Assembly (NCBI RefSeq): GCF_041146795.1
Contig: NC_135185.1
Location: 29,137,529 to 29,201,528, forward strand
DNA length: 64,000 nucleotides
Origin: Maylandia zebra
Taxonomy: Eukaryota > Chordata > Actinopteri > Cichliformes > Cichlidae
Direction: 5' to 3'
Each line of letters begins with the position of its first letter. Positions within the stretch are counted from its first letter, which is position 1. Shown here piece by piece: positions 51,294 to 64,000 of the stretch. Below the pieces are notes generated by a model. That model searched no databases, was not told where the DNA came from, and saw only the letters and a program-made list of their open reading frames with translations. Position numbers and translations under genes: made by a program.

Positions 51294-54200
51294 ATGTCCG
51301 CGGAGCACAGAGCAAGCTGGATACTGACAGGCACCGTGGTCGCTTGTGTCGCCGCTCTGTATGTGCCCTGTGTGCAGAGGACGGTCCCCGGTGGAGACTC
51401 AGGTTGGTGCTAGCAGGCTAGCTAACGCTCATTTGGTCACGTGGCTTTGTTGTGTTGCCGGGAGCCAATCATATTGCACCTTGTTGATGAAACCGCTGCA
51501 GCTTGACTGGTGCTGTCCATGGTGCTGCAAGTGCAGGTAAAGCGACGTTTGTCGACGTGACAACGTAAACAAACACATGCCAGACTTTGAGATACACATA
51601 TATAAATTGAAAGAATCATTCTTTCATTCATGTTTTTAAATCGTCCGCGGTAAATACGAAAACCTCTAAATGAGACACTAATACCTTTTTTACTTCCAGT
51701 GTTTAAGGCTGATTTTGGAATCAACGCTGACTGGTAAAGACAAAAGGCATCCTTTCATAATATTCAGTCACTGTAATTAACAAATAATGCAAAAATATAC
51801 ACGACTATCTGTATTTATTTCTTTGTTTTCTTTCTTATTCTTTTAAAATATCTTAACGTCAATTATCTTGACGTAAGTTGGTGGTGCTGTAAAGAACAAT
51901 TTCCTGTCCTATTTGGGATGATGTAGTTTAATGTAGCTTATGCTTTTCTGTTCTTTAAACTCAGCTGCTTTTAGTTGTACTTGTACTTGTTTACTTGTAA
52001 TTCTATAACATAACTTATTTGGATTTCGTTGAAGTCTGTAGAGGTATAACAGTTCTCCAAAGTCACAGTTTGGTTCACACCTATTTTTATTAAGAGTGAA
52101 TGAAAAGGAAACATTTTAATGACTTAAATGTGATTCAGTCGTTACTATAAAAATATGCTTTGACCCAATGTTACCTGCTACACATATGTACAATGGTACT
52201 GTAATATAAAATTGCAATTTAAAAAAAAAAAAGATCAAATAATTGCATATTATGTTTTTCAGAACTGTTAACATTTTCATTTTATTTTGTGACATATTAA
52301 TTAATTAATTTTTTAACAACGGATGCTCTTCCTGATACAATCCCAAAAGGTATTTGTGTCTCTCGCCAGACCGAACCAGCAACCTTTTGTTTGCTAGATG
52401 TTTTTGCAAACCATGTTTGACTCACACCTAATTGCACTTTTCCTCCACATTTTATGCATTTTTTCATTTTTCTGACTGTTGGGTAACGCAGACACCATAA
52501 TTGCTGACAAAGCACTGTTGACAGCCACTCACTACAAATAATTGTCCTTGTTTATTTAAATTCAATATTTTGTGTGCATGCATAAACCTAATTTACATTT
52601 AACACGGCTTACTGTGGACTTGAATGTATTCCACTCAGTACCTTCCGATGTGTTTTCCCAACATTCTTGTAATGCAGTTTATGAAGGAGTGCCTTGAACA
52701 ATTACAAACAGTGTTTAGAAGTGATACCAAGGTTACAAACTTGTAAATTATGGACTTGAGGGCATGAAGGCTCTGCTTGTTAGGTTTTTACTGCTTTGGC
52801 GTGCGAGCTGCAGAAGGGAATGCATTTTTGCAGAATGAAAGCATAAGAAAAGCTCGGCCAGATATAAGCGAGGAGAGATGAAGCGAGAGCGGGCAATTGG
52901 AGTGCTGAGTAGCCCTGCTGGTTGTGCTGCTGTCTAACGAACAGGGCCTTTGAAAAAATGGCCAGCCCCTTCTCCACAGTGTTTAGGGACGGTGCAGGAT
53001 GCCCGCTCTGATAGTGCCAGCTGAACACCCTTCCGAATTCTCCAGGTCTCCGTCTCTGTGTCCTAATCTCTTTAGGTGTGATGTGCCCTGGAGAGGCTTG
53101 AGCGCAGCCCCGCGGGTACGCTGTTGTCTAGGAATGTGGAGTGTGGAAATGATGGGGATTATGGGAAGACTGGTGTGGGTGCCCATGCTCCACAATCACA
53201 AAGACTCTTGGCACCCATGCTGCTACCCCGTTGAGTCAATATTTTCCCTTTTTAGTATTGGGGCTGCAGAACTGCATCTCTGTTGCACTGAGATGGATGT
53301 TTTGGCTTGGTATTAGTTTGAGTTTCAGTGTTGAATGGTGTAAAAGTGTGCCACTTCTAAGGGGAAAATGAGTGAAATTGAGAAGCCGATGAAGGATGAG
53401 AAAGTGTGATGTTAAATGATGGCAGGTAGCTGGCGGCTCATGCCAGGTGAAATGGAGCTGTGGAAACATTTAAGCTGTGCAGGTGGAGGAGTTCTGACTT
53501 CATGGTCCATTAGACTGATAAGAGTTAGGGCTCCTCATGTGGCAGAAATTTAGGCATCGTAATTCACTGTATCAGCAAGGTTGCAAAATATGAGAGGAAA
53601 CCAGTGCCATCTGAAATCCAGCCCTTCTGTTTTGTAAAGGTTGTTACTGCATCCCTGCTCATGTCCCTACTGTGCAGATGTTTGTTTGTTTGTTTTTAAA
53701 TATATGTAACAGCACCAACAGCTGCTCAGATTGAAACAGCTGTATTCTTTTCTTCTTTCTTACGTGCTATATGTTTGAAAACCAGTGAACACAGGAGAGC
53801 AATATAAATTAATTTACCTTAATGTGATTTAATGGAGTCGCGTGTAGTGTCTTACGGATTCGACATAGCTTGTAAAAGTGATAGAGTCTGCAAGAAACAA
53901 GGCCAGCGTTTCATTGGATGTGTTTGACGGAGGAAGGGACTACCCGTCTGGTACCAGTAGAGGGGGCTGTCCTGAACCTAAACATTTATCAATGTCATTT
54001 AATCTGAACCAAATTTCAATTTTCATGAGTGGGAGATGCAAACATTGGGTGAGAAATCAGTATAATTTGAAATGCTCTGGGTGTATTCTGGCACAAATGG
54101 GTTTGTGCCCAGATACATTAAAGCTCCCTCAAAAAGCTTTTAGGGGTTTTCTTTTCACTTTGTGCTGCGCCTCACACAGAGCTTGTCAAAAAATTGTGCA

Positions 54201-56912
54201 GCCGGCTTTTATTTTTACAGCTTACTTCATTCTGTGACTGTCACCGGCGTAGCCTTTCTGTTTGTGCCCAACGGACTAAACGAGACATTGAGACATTAGG
54301 AGTGTGGGAGCAGGAGAGAGGCACGTAGAGCAGCAGAAGAAAGAGGAGAGGAAAGGACCCTAATGCATGGGGAGGATGGGACTGGAAGCATTATTCTCAG
54401 ATCTGCATATGTGTGTCTTTGTGTGACAAGGCATTGGAGGGGGAGTCTAATGGTTTGTGTGTATGTGCGTGTGTTTATATCTGTGTGTATGTGCCGGAGA
54501 AGGGAGGGAGGCATCGGGGGAGAAGTGAAAGATGAAGAGAATGAGCGTGCCGCTTAGGAAATGTCACACTGGGAAGATTTGCAGGTTTTGATCCTGGCAA
54601 ATTAATGCAAAACCCCAGTGCAAGTATTTGATTTGGGAAAACTTTGGGAGCAGACTTGTCTCTTAATAATAATTATTGGGTTTACATTAATTTCCTCCCC
54701 TATTCTCTTCCACAGGAGAGCTGATCACCACTGCTTGTGAGCTGGGGGTAAGTATTAGCTGTATTGTTTAATCAATTCACTCATTAACTCTTATAAGCAT
54801 TAAGGAAGTTTAATTAAGCATGGGCAGAAAGCAGATTAATTTACTTTCAGTCCACAGGTTTTTCCCCTTCTTTTCTATACACTTATTTTACTAAGTTGCA
54901 AGTAGAGAATGCTATAATTTGCAACCCGTTTTTCAAATCCAATTAAAGTCAATGGTAAGGCGATGGCTTTTGTAGGCTTTGCCTTATGTACGGTATAAGG
55001 CTTATTATATCCACCCCTCTTTTTTGTGTGTGTGTGTAAGCCGCGAAGAATGAACTAAATCGGGTTAACAGTTATAATAAGTTTTATTATTTAATAAAGT
55101 TTATTACGCCGCTGTGATCCTTTTAGGGAGGCTGTGTCGGTGTCACTATGCCAGTAATCCTGCCGTTAGTGCTGCAGTCCGTGTGGCCTGCCTGTCTGCC
55201 TTTCAGGCCTCCCCAGGGCCTTGCAGGCCATCTCTGGGACCCAGGCTGCTGGCCCCCCTCTTCTGATCCCCAGAGCTTGAGAGTTCTCCTTCTCTTTGCT
55301 CCCTGTGGCCTTTATCGCTCAGCTGTCCTTTAGCTGCATGTCTGTACACTGCTGTCAGCCCACACAGTCCTTCCTCATGCTCTTAATCGCTCTTCATTTT
55401 GGTGACGTTACCCACCTGCGTGATGCTACCATTTAGTTCACCACTCTCGCTGCTGGAGCTTTTCTCTTTCTCTCATATTTACAGCCTCGCTTTTTGCTCA
55501 TCGAGTTATTGCGACGCGCCTTTTCCATTTCCAGCTCCTCACTCAAATTTTAGCAAAGCTGTTTGCATGTCTGCAAAAAGATCCTTTGCCGTGTTCGAGG
55601 TAACTGGTGAGTCAGTCACACTCTCACCTTTCGGCTTTCTGTTCATTCGAAGAGCTGCCCCTTCTCACTGCCTGCATGCTTTGTGTTATCTGTGCCAGGG
55701 AATGAGTCTGTGTTTAATGACTGAGTCCTTATCTGGGTGGAAGAGACTTAGTGGCTAATTGCTGCGATTGCCAAGATCTCCCAGGCGAAAATGACTACGG
55801 CTCTGCGGTGGTTTGGGGGTTGAGGCTGGCGAGCACCACGTGTTATACCACGGGCTCTAGGGAGCTGCACTGTCCTTGGGAAGAGGCCCGCAGCAAAGAA
55901 GTGAGAAAAGGGGAAAAGAAAGGGAGTGTAGGGCTCTCGTATGACAGCACAGTCAGAGTAAAGCCAAGCAGGATGTTTCTGACTCCTCACAAAATTCACG
56001 TGTGCTTACCTGCTGAGGATAAAATGTTGATACAGCAATATATTAAATCCCTTTCTTGTGCGATAGAATTACAGATATGGTACACTGTTGTTAAAAATCA
56101 GAGTTTTTAAAAGTAAATTTTGTAGGGACTCTCCACACAGTCCCGATGTACCGGAGTCACTACCAGCGCTTATCACATAATTAAGGGAAAACAGAAGCTG
56201 AAGAAGAAGAAATTTAAAAGGGGAAAAGAGAGCTGAAAAACTAAACAGTTTCATTACTGAAATGGAGTAAAAGTAATTCATAGTGATGCACACTGGCACT
56301 ACATTGCAGGGAATAAATACATTTTTTCTTCTATTTGTCTTCTGTTTTTTAAAGTTGCACAGTTAAGGTGCATATATCATTGATTATTGTCTCTTAATGT
56401 ATAAGGTATTGTGATACAATCATCATCGTGGTAAACCTATTGTGATAGCATCACATTGTGAGCTATTTTTACACATACTGCAGCTCTTTTTCTAAACATC
56501 AGTGGTTTGCCTGCCAGATCTCTGGGATTGTGCCAGTGTGTGAATAGCAGATCACTGAATTTAACAGTAGTGAGCAGAATCACGTGTTTTTGCCCCTTAC
56601 TCACTTTATCAAAGCTGCTTCCCTTCCGAAACCAAATGGAGTATTTCCTCTAGTATAGCAGTAAGAACGCATCTCCAGCTACATGCTGCATGTAAGAAAG
56701 GAGCACCTGATAAAAAGTTCACGTGTGAAATGGCCCTTGTCTTTGTTTTTGTGTCTTTAGGTGGCCCATCCTCCAGGATACCCACTCTTCACTCTACTGG
56801 CTCACATGGCTATGCGTCTGCTGCCCTCACTCTCTCCAGCCCACAGCGTTAACCTGATGAGTAGCCTCCTGGGGGCTGCAGCTTGTGGTGGCTTCTGCAT
56901 TACTGTCTGCAG
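51294..56912 (+). CDS. tmem260: tmem260, first three coding exons, partial
   Basis: TMEM260 is a multi-pass ER protein (DUF2723 family) reported to act as the O-mannosyltransferase for IPT domains of plexins and of the MET and RON receptors. The exons seen are 51294-51402, 54716-54747 and 56761-56912, encoding 97 residues and two bases. Residues 9-25 form the first membrane segment. The family signature PGGDSGELITTACELGVAHPP spans all three exons: VPGGDS in exon 1, GELITTACELG in the 32-nt exon 2, and VAHPPGYPLF in exon 3; its acidic DSGE is probably near the active site. Exon 3 continues with a hydrophobic, small-residue-rich segment. The N-terminus is shorter than in human. I found no further exon before 64000, so the next intron exceeds 7 kb. 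Confidence 0.92.
51403..54715 (+). other. tmem260 intron 1
   Basis: A 3.3-kb intron. It holds a short repeat-like segment at 52320-52395 and otherwise nothing I recognise. Open frames such as 52999-53316 and 53878-54237 have no supporting features. Confidence 0.55.
52320..52395. repeat. fragment of a common fish repeat
   Basis: The words GGATGCTCTTCCTGATACAA and ACCGAACCAGCAACCTTTTG resemble parts of a widespread teleost repeat (usual forms GGATGCCCTTCCTGACGCAA and GAACCAGC.ACCTT). The copy is short and diverged. Confidence 0.45.
54748..56760 (+). other. tmem260 intron 2, non-coding
   Basis: A 2.0-kb intron with a short TG repeat near 55027. The segment 55140-55760 is C/T-rich and open in places, but shows no splice or family support. 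The acceptor at 56751-56760 is ordinary. Confidence 0.55.
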
Positions 56913-59900
56913 GTAGGCATATGAAAAATGTGTTTCCCAATTCCAGAATTTCTTGATGCATTATGTTCTGTTCTGGGATTTTAGTTATTGTATAAAAAAT
57001 TACATTGGTGCACTCTGCAATCGAGTAGGTATCAGTAACTGAAGTACTAAATTCTCAAACAGAACTTTAAGGAAGGCACAAAGAGCCTCTTTCCTTCAGC
57101 AGAGGAGCCTTCTGGTGACTAACTCACATCAAGGGAAGTAACAATAATAAGAAGACATTTTTGAGTGGCGGCAGTCTTTAAACATTCCCCTACTGACTTT
57201 TTGCATCGTGAAGCTGTCTGGAACAGAAAGTGGTATTTTTGGGCCCTGACTGACAGGCAGTGGTCTCCCTGATCCTCTGTTCAGTATTCAGAAGCAGAAC
57301 CCAGTCGCCGTCCTCCCTCCCAGCACCTTACCCTCCCTGTTTACCTATCAGCCACCCGTTGTGAGAATGCGTGTATGTGTATGTATATCCCAATTATTGT
57401 GCCCTCCACCCCCCCAAACCTGACATCCCTGTTCTTCTGCCCCCCCCCACTGCCCAGCATGCTCCCAATCCTGACATGGCACGATTTCTAATCTCTCCCC
57501 TTCTTGCCTCCTGGGTCTGAGAGGAACAGGATCACTCTCTGCGCTCCTCCCTCTCCCCTCTCGTCAACTACCTCTCCCCTCGCTCAGTCATAAACACAGT
57601 TTACGGTCCCCGCATTGCCATCTACCCACCCTGCAGCTTCGCCTGCTGCTGACCGTATCATGTAAGGAGTATTTTACCCCTTCCTGCTTTGTCTGTGTGT
57701 TTATCTTGCATGGTTAACCAGACTGCCTTACATCACACTTTTTGCTGATTTTAGTCATTTTCCACACTGCATTTTGGTGGCAGCTTAGTGTCAACATTTT
57801 ACCTTTTTGTCCCTCTTTGTGCATACTGGGCTGTTTCCAATCATGTCATATATTTCTAAGTTACTATTTCCAGAATAGAAATTGTTGAATATGATGTAAT
57901 TTCTTCTTGCTTCACACCTTGGCAGGCTGTGAGGACTCTGTGATAGCAGGAGGACAGCAAGTGAAAATGAAATTGTGTGTGTTATAAAGTGTGCAGTGCT
58001 GGGCCGGCTTCCTGTGTGCTTGGCCAGTGTGTGCGATGTGGCAGGAGGTCTGGAGAAGGTCAGGGTACAGGGTCATCCCTGCTGAAGTAGGGCAGGGACT
58101 GGAGAGGGAGAGCTACCCAGGGGACTGGCCTTAAGCCCAGACTGCATCAGTCTTAGACCCTGCCCTGTCTTACTGTCTCTGAGAGCTTTCACCAGTGTTC
58201 CCAGGACAAGGCAAAAAGGACAAAACAATAAAAAGAGGGTTAAAAAAAAGGGGGGGGGGGGGTGTTAAAACACTGCACTTCTTCGTCATGCTTTAACTGG
58301 ACATCCTTATTGCTTCCCTGGTATTCAGGCTTTTGATTGGACTCCGTTCTTGGCCAGACATTTACAGTTATTTTGAGGGCCGAAAATATCCATGCTGTCT
58401 GCTGATATTTGGCTCCTATTTTGCATGTTAACCGTAGCCCCAGTTTATAATCTCGGGGGATTTAGATCCAGTTGTGGATTATGGTCAAGTAAAAAGTCAT
58501 TAAAAGGCTCTGCAACCCCCCTTACCCACAACCGCCAGCTAGGGTTGATGAGTGGTGAGGACTTCATCCAGTTACACCATATAAGCTCTTAAGTGTGAAT
58601 GTATAATCTACGCTTCCAGTTTAGAGAAATAAGCATAAAAGGTTTTAGTCATTATCTGTTCAGGGCCTAGACTGGGATGAGCTATGAGGCTGTGGATCAG
58701 TTGGCACACTCAGGTTACTGGGGGGTTACTGGAGAGGGCAAAAGATGAGAGAACTGGGCGAGGGTTCCCGGATGGTCGAGACCTGCTTCTTGGTTCTGGC
58801 GTGCAGGGCATTTGTGTGATTTAACCCTGTCAACAATACTGGCATAAATGCCACGGCCATGCAGAGACCCTCTGTTCAGGCCTTTCCCTCAGATGAAATG
58901 CCAAAACTGACCAGCCGTTCATACCTGCTCTGCCCTTGTAGTGAGTGTGCTGTGTCCCAACATAATTAATTTCTTAAATGTCATTTGTTGTTTTTGTCCC
59001 TTTGTTGGCCCTCCTAAACAGTTTTTTTTGTAACTACTTCTCATTTTTTTGCTTTTCATTTGCTGGGAAATAGGCCGACCTCACCCTCCCAAACAAATTA
59101 TTGCTTTGTGAAATTATGTTCAGATGGCAAAATATTTTGAAGTTAATACGGGTACTCGAAGTCAGTTTCTCTCAAATAATAAATGGTAAGACCTTGAAAT
59201 TCATCTGGAATATACCCAACATTGTGAGCCTTTGATGTATCAATTTAAATTAGTCGGCCAGATTGCCGTGTTTAATGTGGGGAATGTAAGTTGATAGGCT
59301 TGGAAGCCACTTCTCTCTCTTGCATAAGTTTAAATGTAGCAATTTAGCTTCCCTTTGATTTGTCAATTACAGTTTTCTTTGCTTGATCATATAGTTTGAT
59401 GGCCGAATTGCATGTCTTGTTATGTTTTCACACCACGGCCTGACAAGCCTTTGAGGATGGTGGACGTAATGATAATTACTATCGATTGCACTTGGAGGTT
59501 CACAGAGAGAAACATTTGGCTGGTGGAATGCTAAAGGCCTCAGCTGTGAGTCTCTGGAGGAATGCGTAGCGGGATAATCCAGACAGCTCTGTATTTTGTG
59601 CTCTCTCGTTTCATAGTTTATCTGCTAAAGCTGCTCTGAATCTCTGCTACCTGAGAGGAATCTCTCTCCATTCCCCAGCTTATCCCGAGACACCGCGAGC
59701 AGACACGTTAGCGAGCTGACAGCCATCACAGCAGAAAAACCCCCCCAACTTCGCCCCGCTCAGTCATCAGCACTTTTCGGTTTGATCACATGATTACATA
59801 ACAGGCCCGTTGAAGCACACCAAACGTGTCTGGCCTCCCTCTTTCCCCGGCGGCCCTCGAGAGAAAAACCGCACACCTGCGAAAGGCTCCCCTGCCAAGA

Positions 59901-62900
59901 GCTAGCCCATGTGGCACAGCTGACACCTCAGTGGACGGGAGGGTGGGCGTGGTGCCATCCCCTGCCGCATGCTGCATCCCCAGCTCCTTATAAGGACCTC
60001 CACCATATGGTCCCGATGGTGCTTTCTCTCCTTGCTCAGGTGGGTTGTTTTTCCAAAGGGGTGGGGTTGTGTGTGTCTTGTTGAGGTCGTGTCAGGAGCG
60101 ACGTGTGGGGGAATTGTTTTTAGCAACCACTGATGTGGGTTTGTATCCAAAAAACAGCTGAACAGAGTTGTTTTATTGGGTAATGCTCTCACCTCTTCCT
60201 GTAGGTGGCAAGGATGCCCCTCCCTCTCACGTCTGCTACTCTTGGATAAAATCTTCAGCCCAAGTATCCATAGAGAATACACCCATTACTGTTATTTTTT
60301 GAAATTTATTTATGAAAATGCAGAAGACAATTTTAAGTTTGTCTGTTTAAAAGGCCTCAATCGCTGGACCTTTTGTTCCTATTCTGCAGTATCTCATCCG
60401 TCACATTGTAGTCCAACAGACCTCCTTTACTCCCACCCTCCTCAGCATGACCAATGGTTCCCCCAGGACTCATCCTCTAATACAGTTAAACAGATGTCTA
60501 ATGAAGATGTTATTTCCTCATTACTGGCTACGGGATGGGGATAGAGCGGAGGAGGGAGGAGGGCTAGATAGACAGCAGAATACAGTACCAGTTTAATATT
60601 CCTTTTGCCCGTGGGCCCGAGATTGTGTCTGCTTCGGACGTCAATATTACATTCCTCACCCACCACAGGCAGTCTTAATAAGGCACCAGGCACAGAGACG
60701 GATCAGACTCGGCAATTACAATTCACCCAGAATTAGTTAATGGAATCTATACAGCAACATTTATGTATCACTGGTGTGTGCCTAATGACTTTGTTGGAAA
60801 AAAGCAGCAATAAAAAATGGCATTCAGTGAATTGCATAAACACGGGATTTTTCTAAATTGTTTTTTTTTTTTTTTCACCCCCCTCTTCCTGTAATTTTTG
60901 TGTGTTGGGTGGAGATTAAGATGGCATTCTGGGAGAAATTGTCATGTCAGTGGCTGCATTGTTTGAACAGAATTGTGGTGATTAATTTTACACGCACTTG
61001 TAGCGCTGGAGCGCTTTCTTGGAGGAGGGGTGTCTGAGCGGCAGAGCCAGGACCCGTGTTTACCCTCCTTTCAGCGCAAACAGACAGCGTCTTCTTCATA
61101 CACCGCACGGGGGAAGGAAAGATGGGGAAGTGCTTGGTTTGGAGACTTGATAGACTTTTTTTCCCCTCCTGAAACATACAGTGTGGACGTCAGTTAGAAA
61201 TCAGATTTTCTCAGTTAGTTCTTATTGTAGTTTAAGATGAAATAATCAGGAAAAATATCATAAACAGCCGTCATTCCAGTGGTCATTCCACCAGCTAGCA
61301 AAGTTAAAATATATATGATAGGTAATTATAATCAATATTTTATCTATTAAAGGGAAGTGAAAGGGTAACTGTATGGATGTCAGTGCTGCCATATTACTAA
61401 TATCAACAGTAATATCACCATATAACACGATTGTTATGTTTCTGTTTAAATAACCATATAAAATAAATATAGCATTGCATACCTAAACAATTGTGCAGCT
61501 GATAGATGATGAATTTATAAAAATCACAACAACAATTACTCTCAAGCATGAATTAAGCTCTTGACTCTACATGTAATACTGCACATTGCATATTTTTTTT
61601 TAGATTTTAAACTCCAGTGTCGTGTTTTTTGAAGTGCATCTTTTGTTGATAACCCAGAAATCTACAAATCTTTCTGCTCTCATGTGACAAAAGAACTTAA
61701 CCCATATGAACTCGAAACAGCAGAAATGTATAAAATCGTAAAACAGTTCGATCGTACTGTCATGATGTAATTCCTCTGAAAGAAAATTAACATTGGGTCA
61801 TTTAGTAGTACTAAATCAAAGCCAATACTTTGATTTACTGACATCCCTTAATGTTTGTGTATCAGTTGCAGATTGGCTTTGAAACTTCAAAGCAATACAT
61901 CATACCCCTGTCATATAATAGCTGCTAAATAGCCTGCCTGGTGTCCCGGCCAGAGGGGAGCCCTGGGGTGTTTGCTCGGGCCAGCTGGAAACCTCAGCCT
62001 CAGCCCGAGCAAGGCCACCCCCTCTCTCTCGGGCTTTTTACCCTCTTCAGGAATGTGTGATTGTTTTCCAGCACCGCTTAACCCAAACCACCACTCGGTT
62101 AGAGAACAGTGCGTTGTTGATCCGCGATGGCACAGCTGTGGTATTGTCTGTTCCCCGGGGTGGTGTGTAACAGCGGCTCTCTTAGCCAGCTCCATTGTGA
62201 AGCTTCATTCAGTGCAGAGTGCTGGTGTAGGTTTTTTGTGTGATGCTGTTTAGCGCAGACGGCCGATGCTGGCATGTCTCTGGCCCATACTGTAGAACCG
62301 AGTGTGTAAATGAGGCAGGTTCTCATTTTGACACTTCAAAGTGATTATACTGAGCCTTTATTGTGTCCTTGAAGGGGACATTGTCTCTCGTATCATTGTC
62401 ATTTTTTTTTATTTACCTTTAATCCTCCCTTTTCAGCCTGTGCTCCTCTTTCATATTATTCAAGTTGAATTATGGATAGTTTTTTTTACTTTATTTCCAA
62501 GTTTGTGTTTCGTTTCAGGCTTTAAGTATATTGGTCATTCCTTAATTACCCAAGTGATGACGCAGGCATTTTTTGGCAGGTTGGATCAGTTCAGGGTTGA
62601 ATAGTCTCGTTGTCAGCCGTGTTATTCTCCTGCCACGTCCCAACCAGTCCATTGTCACTGAGCCACAACATTTCAGTACAGCGGCAGCATCCTGCACAGC
62701 ACTGAGTCGTGATAACAGGGAACACGGCCACACTGGTGTCAAAATGTGTCCTGCTTTATCCGAGCGCCCTGGGAGCAGCCAGCCTGGAGAATGAGCTGTG
62801 GAGAGGCTGACTGGGACCCAGGTGGTCCCGCGCAGACAGACAGGTCATTTACAGGCTGCACTGTACACACATCACTGGCTTCTTACTGACTGACAAGCTC

Positions 62901-64000
62901 TAACAGAGAGATTTGTCAGGCACTCAGGGAGAATAAAGAAGTTCAGGAACAGAAGTGTGTGCCTGTGTGTGTGTCTTTGAATATGTGACGAGTGCTGGCT
63001 ATCAGACGAGCTTCAGAAGGAGGAACAGACTTGGTGTAATAACCCCTTCTTTGGGACCCCCATGACTGCTCTGCACCCCGTGCCACCCCCAAACCAGCCC
63101 CCCGCTAGGTGCATGAGCTGTGGGTTAATTGTCATGTGAGGAGGTAAAATAATGGGTGCGGGAGGTCTCTGCACCTCAACAAAAGTCCCCATCTGCATCC
63201 CCCCACCCCCCTCTAGAAACGCCACCCTTCTTCATTTTTCCTTCAAGTTACAACTAATTCCTGGAGCGGTGCAGCGAGGAAGTCGGTGCTATCGCTTATT
63301 AAGACCCACTCCTAGACGCCACAACCCCCCAACCCCATTAAGTGCATGCGCACACACATACGTGTGCTCATTCAGCAGGCTTGCCTTACAGAGAACACAG
63401 AAAAAAATAGTGGAGAGTAGCAGAGAGAAAACCCAAGAATAAAAGGGGAAGTAGTCAGCAAGCTAAAGTTTTTTTTTTCCACCCTTCTCTCGCTCTCGCT
63501 CTCCTTTTTTTCCTGATTTACCGCGCTTTCCTCAGAAAGCTCCATTGTTCCCCTAGCCTAAGTCTCATCAGGCCTTTTGTGGCTGACTATCACAGCGGCA
63601 GGCAGAGAGCTGGAAATGTATAAATGGTATCATGCCTTGTGATTAATGGCGGTGCTTATGAGTCAGGTCTGATAACGGGCCTGCTCTCTACTCAATTTCA
63701 GATACCGTTAATGGAATCTGTCTTCTGCGATTGTAATGTGAGAGCGCCTAATTTGCTATGGAGCTTGAAGCTGTCACCGGCAAGGGATTGTGGGGTCATA
63801 AGGGACCTGGCAGCCGTTTGGCCTGCAGCTTGTATCTGCGGTGCTGAATAGAGCAGCTCTCTGCCTGTCAGTTAGCTGATAGGCTGATGAGGACTCTAAG
63901 CCACTCCACACAATGGCGGAAAGGGCCATACTGCCTGACTTCCCTAATTGTCGAGCCTGCTCATATTTCAGAGCCAGCATGCTGGGGACTGGGTTGCCTT
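56913..64000 (+). other. tmem260 intron 3 (partial) with CNE-like blocks
   Basis: At least 7 kb of intron with no recognised exon. C-rich stretches (57290-57480) and an A/G run (58236-58262) are simple sequence. Blocks at about 59220-59500, 60660-60840, 62080-62330 and 63590-63980 look more complex and carry homeodomain-type words (GATTAAT at 63641-63647, TTAGTTAAT at 60733-60741). They resemble the style of vertebrate conserved non-coding elements. This is a judgement by eye, not a demonstrated conservation. Confidence 0.45.
58237..58262. repeat. A-then-G homopolymer run
   Basis: A run of A is followed directly by about 12 G inside tmem260 intron 3. It is simple sequence, likely to vary in length. 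Confidence 0.75.

Overview
The window is a vertebrate, almost certainly teleost fish, nuclear locus. Every gene recognised is split by GT-AG introns, the products match vertebrate-specific families, and a decayed Tc1-like transposon and common fish interspersed repeats sit in non-coding DNA. I cannot name the species. There is no bacterial, phage or CRISPR-type system here.

Layout from left to right: (1) the first coding exon of vcpkmt (mettl21d) on the minus strand, running off the left edge; (2) msh4, complete, plus strand, 20 coding exons over 1323-8030 (908 residues); (3) ktn1 (kinectin), plus strand, a non-coding first exon near 8.6 kb and 35 coding exons over 13928-26283 (1267 residues); (4) peli2, plus strand, six exons over 30660-41713 (424 residues); (5) the first three coding exons of tmem260, plus strand, from 51294, running off the right edge. 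vcpkmt and msh4 are head to head and share an intergenic region of about 0.9 kb. All splice phases I assigned are consistent from start to stop, and no gene has an internal stop or frameshift.

The genes do not form a pathway: VCPKMT is a cytosolic lysine methyltransferase acting on VCP/p97, MSH4 is a meiotic MutS homologue, kinectin is an ER-membrane coiled-coil protein, Pellino-2 is an E3 ligase of Toll/IL-1 signalling, and TMEM260 is an ER O-mannosyltransferase. Their grouping is syntenic: in human, VCPKMT, KTN1, PELI2 and TMEM260 are all on 14q21-q22, whereas MSH4 is on 1p31.

The most noteworthy observations are an in-frame tandem-exon module in the ktn1 coiled coil (38+91+69 nt, summing to 198 nt, repeated with drift); three NAGNAG tandem acceptors in ktn1; a TA-flanked Tc1-like remnant in msh4 intron 13; and a long gene-poor stretch, from the peli2 3' end through the large tmem260 introns, with AT-rich homeodomain-type blocks that may be distal regulatory DNA of the neighbouring otx2 region (inference).
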